Source: Terriglobus saanensis SP1PR4 (GTDB lineage Bacteria; Acidobacteriota; Terriglobia; Terriglobales; Acidobacteriaceae). From it: 64,000 nucleotides of DNA. The first letter of the stretch is position 1; every line of letters starts with the position of its first letter. Of the stretch, positions 59,050 to 64,000 are shown in pieces. The position numbers and the translations under genes are program-made. Where the stretch lies: NCBI RefSeq assembly GCF_000179915.2, contig NC_014963.1, positions 1,178,001-1,242,000 of the forward strand, given 5' to 3'. Below the pieces are notes generated by a model. That model did not search any database and was not told the DNA's origin. It saw only the letters and a program-made list of their open reading frames with translations.

Positions 59050-62000
59050 GCGTGCTCGCGTGTGAGAAGAAAGTAAATCACAGGCGTGACGATCAGACTT
59101 AGAACCATGGAGATGAGCAAGCCGCCTATGACGGCGATCGCAAGAGGCTGAAGCATCTGCGAACCGGAGCCCAGCGCGAAGGCCAGGGGCAACATGCCGC
59201 TGATCGCTGCGGTGGCAGTCATCAGGATGGGACGCAACCGACGCTGTGCCGCGTGGACCATCGCTTCGCGCGCGGGCACACCTTCAGCACGATACCGCTC
59301 ATCGGCATCCAGTAGGAGAATGCCATTCTTGGCGACGATGCCGATCACCATGATGACTCCCATAAACGATGCGACATTGAAGGTCTTCCCTGTGACGAGA
59401 AGCGCGAACACAACTCCTGCAATGGAGAGTACCGACGACGAGAGAATGGCTGTGGGTGCAGAGAAGTTGCGGAACTCTGCGAGCAGTGTCCCAAAGACGA
59501 GTGCGAGGGAGAGCAGAAGCACTTTGAGTAGTTCGCTGAAAGACTTTTGCTGCTCCTCGTAGGTGCCGCCGTACTCCACACGAATTGTTGGAGGAAGATG
59601 CATGCCTGCGATCGTTTGCTGAACCTTCGCAATCGCTGTGCCGAGATCGGAACCCTCCAGGCGCGCCGTTACGACCACGAGTTGTTGCAGGTTTTCGCGA
59701 CGGATCTCGTTCTGAGGAGGAAGTTGCTGCATCTGTGCGAGCGAGCCGAGCGTCGCTGTCTTTCCGCTTGAGCTGTTGAAGACGGTGTTTTGGATCGTAT
59801 CGAGAGACTTGCGTGTTTCGTCTCCAAGACGAACCCGAATCGTATAAGGACGCCCATTCGCAATCAAAGGGTCTGTCGTGGTCACGCCATCGAGAATGGC
59901 GGTTGCATCTTCCGCCACTTCTGTCGGTGTGAATCCCATGCGTCCCGCCACCGTGGGATCGATCTGGAAACTCGTGGCCGGTCCGCTGATCGTGTTGTCG
60001 ATTCCATTCTGAATATCGACGACGCCTTGGATCTTGCCAATCGCCTCGGCAATGCGAGGGCCGAGGGAAGAGAGCAGCGCTGGATCGGTAGCAAAGAGCT
60101 TGATCTGGATAGGCTCCGGAGCATTGGACAGATCGCCGATCATGTCCTGAAGTACCTGCGTGAACTCCACGTCGAGTTCAGGCTCTGTTTTTTTGATCTC
60201 CGCGCGCGCATCGGCGATGACCTCGTCGATACCACGGTCCCGCGATGTCTTGAGACGTACTGTAATGTCTCCGGTGTTGGCTTCGGTTACAGCAGCCAGG
60301 CCCATCTGCAGGCCCGTCCTGCGCGATGTGCTCTGCACTTCGGGCAAGTTGTGTAGGACCTGATCGACATGCGCAAGGACGCGATTCGTTTCTGTAAGAG
60401 AACTGCCGGCGGGCATGATGTAGTCGAGGATGAAGCCACCTTCATCCATCTCTGGCAGAAGGTCCGATCCCAGGCTGCGATAAGCGAGGAAAGACCCGGC
60501 AACCAGAACTCCGCAAAGTCCGAGGAGTAAGAGCGGCTTGCGGAGAGCCCAGTCCAGGGCGCGTCCATGCCACGTAAGAATGCGGCTCATCCAGCGTCCA
60601 TGCTCATGTTCTTTTGTTGAACCGTGAGAATTTTCGCCCGCAATCCGATCTTTCAGCAACCACATGCTCAGACCGGGCGTCCATGTCAGTGCCAGAACCA
60701 GAGAGGTAAGAAGCGCTGCCGTCATGGTGACGGCGAGGGCCCGAAAGAAACTCCCCGTCACGCCTGTGACCGTAATGAGAGGCAGGAAGACGACGACGGG
60801 AGTAATCGTGGAGCCCACCAGCGGGACCATGATTTCCTTGAGTGCCAGTCTTGCGGCTTCGACGCGCGATTCTCCCGCATCGCGATGGAGCACGATATTT
60901 TCCACGACGACAATCGCATCATCGATCACAAGACCGATCGCCGCCGCCAGACCGCCGAGGGTCATCAGATTGAAGCTTTCGCCAAGCGCCCAGAGAAGGA
61001 GCCCCGTAATCGCAACGGTCACAGGGATAACCAATCCCGCAACGAGCGCCGAACGCCAATCGCCCAGGAAGACGAACAGGATAATGCACGCGAGCACAAG
61101 GCCGATCAGGATGGCGTCGCGTACACTCCGTATGCTTTCGCGCACGAGCTCCGATTGATCGTAGTAAGGTGCGAGATGCACGCCCTTAGGTAGTGTCTTG
61201 CTGAGCTGTTGGACCGACACTGCAACCGCATCGGCGACAGAGACGGTGTTGCTCGACGGTTGACGCGCGATATTGAGCAGCACTGCTGGTTTACCATCCG
61301 CGCTGACAGCGGTGTAAACCGGCATCACCCCCGGCTGGACGGTCGCAACATCGGAGACGCGTACAGCGGCGCCGCCCGAGGTGGTCTTCACCACAAGATG
61401 CGCCAGTTGGTCCGCATCGTGAACCTGGGCTCCCACCAGACTGAGCACAAGCTGGTGGTTTTCTTCGTAGAGTCCGGGTGAATCGATGATGTTGGATGCC
61501 TGAACCGAGTTTGCGATGTCCAGAATCGTGACGCCAGAGTTTTGCATCCGCGCAAGGTTTGGCACGATATGGAACTCAGGAATCTTTCCGCCCTGAACGG
61601 TGACGGTACTCACGCCGAGAACCCGGTTGAGCGGCGGCTTCAACTGGTATGTGGCTAGTTCCCAAAGCTGTGTTTGAGACAACGTATCCGAGGTCAGACT
61701 GTAGCCGAGAATCGGAAAGGTTGCGAAGGTCAGGCGGTTCGTCGTGATCGCAGCGGTGGTGGGAAGTGTCTGGCGCACTTTGCTCAATGCAGCATCGACC
61801 AGCTGCAACGTGCTGAACATATCGACGTTCCAGGCGAAGAAGAGACTGACCTCTGCCGAGCCGCGACTTGTCGTGGAGCGAACCGTGAGCAGGCCCGGCA
61901 CAGAGTTGACTGCGTCTTCGATGGGCTTGGTCACCATGACCTGCATCTGTTCAACGGGCATGACGCCGTTGTCCACACCGATCACGACGCGGGGAAAGTT

Positions 62001-62150
62001 CGTGTCAGGGAAGACCGAGATTGGCACGCGCTGCGAAGCATAGATGCCTGCTACCGAAAGGACAATCAGGAAGAAGAAGATGGGGCCACGAAAACGAGCG
62101 AGCCAGAATGAATTGTCTTGCTTAGGCGCAAGAGCAGAATGAGTCATCAC
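59040..62150 (-). CDS. RND efflux pump inner-membrane transporter
   Basis: 1,036 residues, standard RND length with 12 membrane helices in two halves. N-terminal PIFFFLIVLSVAGIYASQRV and ISVFPDTNFPRVVIGVD are typical. The proton-relay helix has GGLAAAIGLVIDDAIVVVEN with the paired Asp residues. The second half starts at KPLLLLGLCGVLVAGSFLAY and LLPEMDEGGFILDYIMPAG. The DEGG text is closer to the CzcA-type annotation group than to AcrB, but metal-site residues are not evident, so drug or metabolite export is as likely. It overlaps the adaptor gene by 4 bases (ATGA). Confidence 0.93.
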   Translation of the reverse strand: MMTHSALAPKQDNSFWLARFRGPIFFFLIVLSVAGIYASQRVPISVFPDTNFPRVVIGVDNGVMPVEQMQVMVTKPIEDAVNSVPGLLTVRSTTSRGSAEVSLFFAWNVDMFSTLQLVDAALSKVRQTLPTTAAITTNRLTFATFPILGYSLTSDTLSQTQLWELATYQLKPPLNRVLGVSTVTVQGGKIPEFHIVPNLARMQNSGVTILDIANSVQASNIIDSPGLYEENHQLVLSLVGAQVHDADQLAHLVVKTTSGGAAVRVSDVATVQPGVMPVYTAVSADGKPAVLLNIARQPSSNTVSVADAVAVSVQQLSKTLPKGVHLAPYYDQSELVRESIRSVRDAILIGLVLACIILFVFLGDWRSALVAGLVIPVTVAITGLLLWALGESFNLMTLGGLAAAIGLVIDDAIVVVENIVLHRDAGESRVEAARLALKEIMVPLVGSTITPVVVFLPLITVTGVTGSFFRALAVTMTAALLTSLVLALTWTPGLSMWLLKDRIAGENSHGSTKEHEHGRWMSRILTWHGRALDWALRKPLLLLGLCGVLVAGSFLAYRSLGSDLLPEMDEGGFILDYIMPAGSSLTETNRVLAHVDQVLHNLPEVQSTSRRTGLQMGLAAVTEANTGDITVRLKTSRDRGIDEVIADARAEIKKTEPELDVEFTQVLQDMIGDLSNAPEPIQIKLFATDPALLSSLGPRIAEAIGKIQGVVDIQNGIDNTISGPATSFQIDPTVAGRMGFTPTEVAEDATAILDGVTTTDPLIANGRPYTIRVRLGDETRKSLDTIQNTVFNSSSGKTATLGSLAQMQQLPPQNEIRRENLQQLVVVTARLEGSDLGTAIAKVQQTIAGMHLPPTIRVEYGGTYEEQQKSFSELLKVLLLSLALVFGTLLAEFRNFSAPTAILSSSVLSIAGVVFALLVTGKTFNVASFMGVIMVIGIVAKNGILLLDADERYRAEGVPAREAMVHAAQRRLRPILMTATAAISGMLPLAFALGSGSQMLQPLAIAVIGGLLISMVLSLIVTPVIYFLLTREHAHA

Positions 62151-63418
62151 TTTGCGTCCTCTTCTGCCGCACCAACTTTGACCTTGGTTCCTTCATCCAG
62201 TCCATAAGCCCCCGTTGTGATTACGGCATCATTGGGCGCAATTCCGGTGAGAACCTGGACGTCGGTTCCATCGTTGATGCCAAGTGTGACGGTCTTTTTA
62301 TGTGCTGCGCCGTCAGCGCCTGCAACCATGACGTATTTACCCGCCTCCTGAGAAGAGAGAATAGCCGTGAGTGGAATCTTCATGGCTTTGGGCACACTGC
62401 GTCCCGTGATGGATGTTCTGACCGGCGTGCCCGCCTTGTATCTGCCGTCACGGTTATCCACCTTGAGCCAGACTTCAACGGTTGTGCTTCCGGGATCGAG
62501 AGCCGGACTGACAAGGGCGACGGTGGCCTCTACCTTATCGTCGACACCAGGAATCGTAACCGCGGCCTTGTCTCCAAGCGCAAGACGCTGCGCCACGATC
62601 TGCGAGAGATGAACTTTCGCCAAAAGACTTGAGGTATCCATCACCGTGATTAAGGTGCTACCGGACGCAACGGTCTCTCCAGGAAAGAGCGGCCTGTCGG
62701 TCACCACTCCGTCGATGGGACTTTGGATCTTTGAGTACGAGACCTGCGCTTCTGCGTTCAGATATTTTCCTTTTGCGGAGGTTAATTGCCCCTTCGCTTG
62801 ATTGAGGGCCGATTGGCGGCTGACATTCTGCAGAGAATGAAGATGATTCATCGCAACATCGTAGGTAGCTTGCGCCTGCACCAGTGCAGCAGCGGCGGTG
62901 TCATAATCGCGTCCCGGAATCGCTCCCTCGGTAAACAGCTTCTTGCGCGCTGCTGCGATCTCACCTGCAAGGTTCACCTGGGCCTTCGCCTGGGATACAT
63001 CGAGCTGGGCTTTGGCGAAGTCCTCAGGTACCTGTGCTTTCGTCTGTGTCTCATACGTTGCTTGGGCCGCTTCGAACTGCCCCTGGTTATCGAGCGCCGT
63101 TGCGGCAAGATCTCGATTTTCAAGAATGGCCAGCAGTTGGCCCTTCTTCACATGCGCCCCGCGCTGTACGAAGAACTGATGCACGGGAGCCGTAATCTTC
63201 GGAGAGATCGACGCCTGTGCCAGTGGCGAGAGCGTAGCATCGGCGGCAATCTGTTCCGCGATCTCACCCATCTCTGGCTTCTCCGCTTGCACGGTCACGA
63301 GGGTTGTCGTGTCACTGCTGTCTGCCGCTTTTTTACATCCACTGAAGAGGGCCAGAGGTACACAGAAGGCAAGGAGAGTTGCACATTTGACGCGAAAGGT
63401 CGGTGTCATCTCTGTCAT
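62147..63418 (-). CDS. RND efflux periplasmic adaptor, lipoprotein
   Basis: 423 residues. Signal and lipobox (LLAFCVPLALFSGCKKAADS) suggest anchoring by a lipidated Cys. Barrel-sandwich/lipoyl halves: ISPKITAPVHQFFVQRGAHV and ILENRDLAATALDNQ before a coiled-coil hairpin of about 100 residues, then YSKIQSPIDGVVTDRPLFPG. The beta-barrel and membrane-proximal domains follow. It bridges the RND pump to the TolC-type channel. The ATG shares its A with the TolC stop (TAATG) and its stop overlaps the pump start, so all three genes are translationally coupled. Confidence 0.93.
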   Translation of the reverse strand: MTEMTPTFRVKCATLLAFCVPLALFSGCKKAADSSDTTTLVTVQAEKPEMGEIAEQIAADATLSPLAQASISPKITAPVHQFFVQRGAHVKKGQLLAILENRDLAATALDNQGQFEAAQATYETQTKAQVPEDFAKAQLDVSQAKAQVNLAGEIAAARKKLFTEGAIPGRDYDTAAAALVQAQATYDVAMNHLHSLQNVSRQSALNQAKGQLTSAKGKYLNAEAQVSYSKIQSPIDGVVTDRPLFPGETVASGSTLITVMDTSSLLAKVHLSQIVAQRLALGDKAAVTIPGVDDKVEATVALVSPALDPGSTTVEVWLKVDNRDGRYKAGTPVRTSITGRSVPKAMKIPLTAILSSQEAGKYVMVAGADGAAHKKTVTLGINDGTDVQVLTGIAPNDAVITTGAYGLDEGTKVKVGAAEEDAK

Positions 63419-64000
63419 TACAGGGTTCCTGTCAGAAGTTGGAGGTTCGCCAGTGCGCTCTCATAACGGGAGAGGCCATCGGCCTGGGATGTCTGCGCGG
63501 TGAGGAGTGTGGTCTGCGCGTCGACTACTTCAAGAGCGGTTGCTTCACCCGCCGTATAGCGAAGGCGCGTGAGCCGAAGACTTTCAGTGGCTGTACGAAC
63601 GTTGAGGTCGAGCAGATCAAGCTGATCATGTGCCGTCGCAGCCTCCGCGTAGGCTTCTTCCAGCGTGGCGACGAATCTTCGCTGGGCCGCAGAGAGAGTC
63701 ACACGCGCAACCGTGCGACGAATCTCACTCTGCTTCACTCTCTTCTGCGTGGAAAACCAATCCCACACCGGAATATCGAGAGTGGCGCTCATCGAATATC
63801 CAAGATTGTTCACGCCAGCGTCCCCACGCCTGGCAAATTGCGGAGCATCGATACCGTAGGTAAAGTTCAGGCCTAGATCCGGTAAATAGGCCGCCTTTGC
63901 GGTTAGCACATCGGCGTCCGCGACCCTCATCGAAGCCAGCGCGCTTTTGATCTCGGGGCTGCTCGCGCCTGCGGCTGCAATCATTTCAGCGCGCGTTGGA
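63418..64000 (-). CDS. TolC-family outer-membrane channel, 5'-truncated by window edge
   Basis: About 194 C-terminal residues are visible; the frame continues past the right edge, so the Met at 63984 is internal. Outer-membrane efflux protein pattern: ASMRVADADVLTAKAAYLPD, the beta-strand pair GYSMSATLDIPVWDWF, long helices RRFVATLEEAYAEAATAHDQ and SLRLTRLRYTAGEATALEVV, and the terminal YESALANLQLLTGTL. This is the second OEP repeat of a TolC/NodT-like trimer. First gene of the tripartite efflux operon within view. Confidence 0.92.
   Translation of the reverse strand, partial: PTRAEMIAAAGASSPEIKSALASMRVADADVLTAKAAYLPDLGLNFTYGIDAPQFARRGDAGVNNLGYSMSATLDIPVWDWFSTQKRVKQSEIRRTVARVTLSAAQRRFVATLEEAYAEAATAHDQLDLLDLNVRTATESLRLTRLRYTAGEATALEVVDAQTTLLTAQTSQADGLSRYESALANLQLLTGTL

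Noticed and set aside
1-64000. CRISPR arrays, insertion sequences or prophage
   Set aside because: No regularly spaced direct repeats, transposase, integrase or phage structural genes were found; the repeats seen are isolated palindromes.

Overview
The window is GC-rich, gene-dense bacterial chromosome that looks like a soil Acidobacteriota of the class Terriglobia (Granulicella/Terriglobus/Edaphobacter type). This is an inference from gene content: a 1,199-residue Oar-like TonB receptor beside a divergent winged-helix/membrane-anchor regulator, secreted GH78 and GH92 glycosidases, a BNR-repeat protein, and short palindromic intergenic repeats. No integrase, transposase, phage gene or CRISPR array is visible.

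Layout, left to right. 1-8 kb: the 3' end of an OmpA-family protein, a secreted BNR-repeat protein, a GH78 alpha-L-rhamnosidase and a DUF885 metallopeptidase-like protein. 8-18 kb: a VOC protein, a TCA pair (icd, mqo) with a membrane protein, two cyclophilins (one secreted, one cytoplasmic), an M19 dipeptidase, a DinB-like protein and a TAT-exported phosphoesterase. 18-24 kb: the succinate dehydrogenase operon sdhCAB, a decayed RelB/ParE toxin-antitoxin pair, and a PfkB kinase with rdgB. 24-34 kb: myo-inositol-phosphate synthase, an M48 protease, queF, a GT1 glycosyltransferase, an MFS/GT2 pair, a luciferase-like oxidoreductase, ispG and an odd tRNA-Arg(CCT). 34-39 kb: a nucleoside-permease-family (NUP) protein with a C-terminal membrane anchor, a GT-C-like membrane protein and an M23 lipoprotein. 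39-47 kb: a probable glycan-use locus (regulator, TonB receptor, GH92). 47-49.4 kb: a MarR / ring-cleaving dioxygenase / esterase operon resembling the quinone-responsive mhq genes of Bacillus. 49.4-55.2 kb: a four-gene operon of large helical proteins. 55.8-64 kb: a two-component system, a YncE-like beta-propeller and a TolC-adaptor-RND efflux operon that runs off the right edge.

The best candidate for an undescribed system is the 49.4-55.2 kb operon. Two of its products (412 and 343 residues) are clear paralogues. The 412-residue one carries a hydrophobic hairpin inside helical flanks, the architecture of ClyA/XaxA-type alpha-pore-forming toxins; its paralogue lacks the hairpin. They travel with an unrecognised 802-residue protein and an exported helical protein, suggesting a multi-component pore-forming or membrane-active complex. 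Other notable items are a tRNA with a swapped 19-56 tertiary pair, a toxin-antitoxin module whose original frames can be reconstructed across four indels, and a palindromic repeat family whose arms change while its flanks stay constant.
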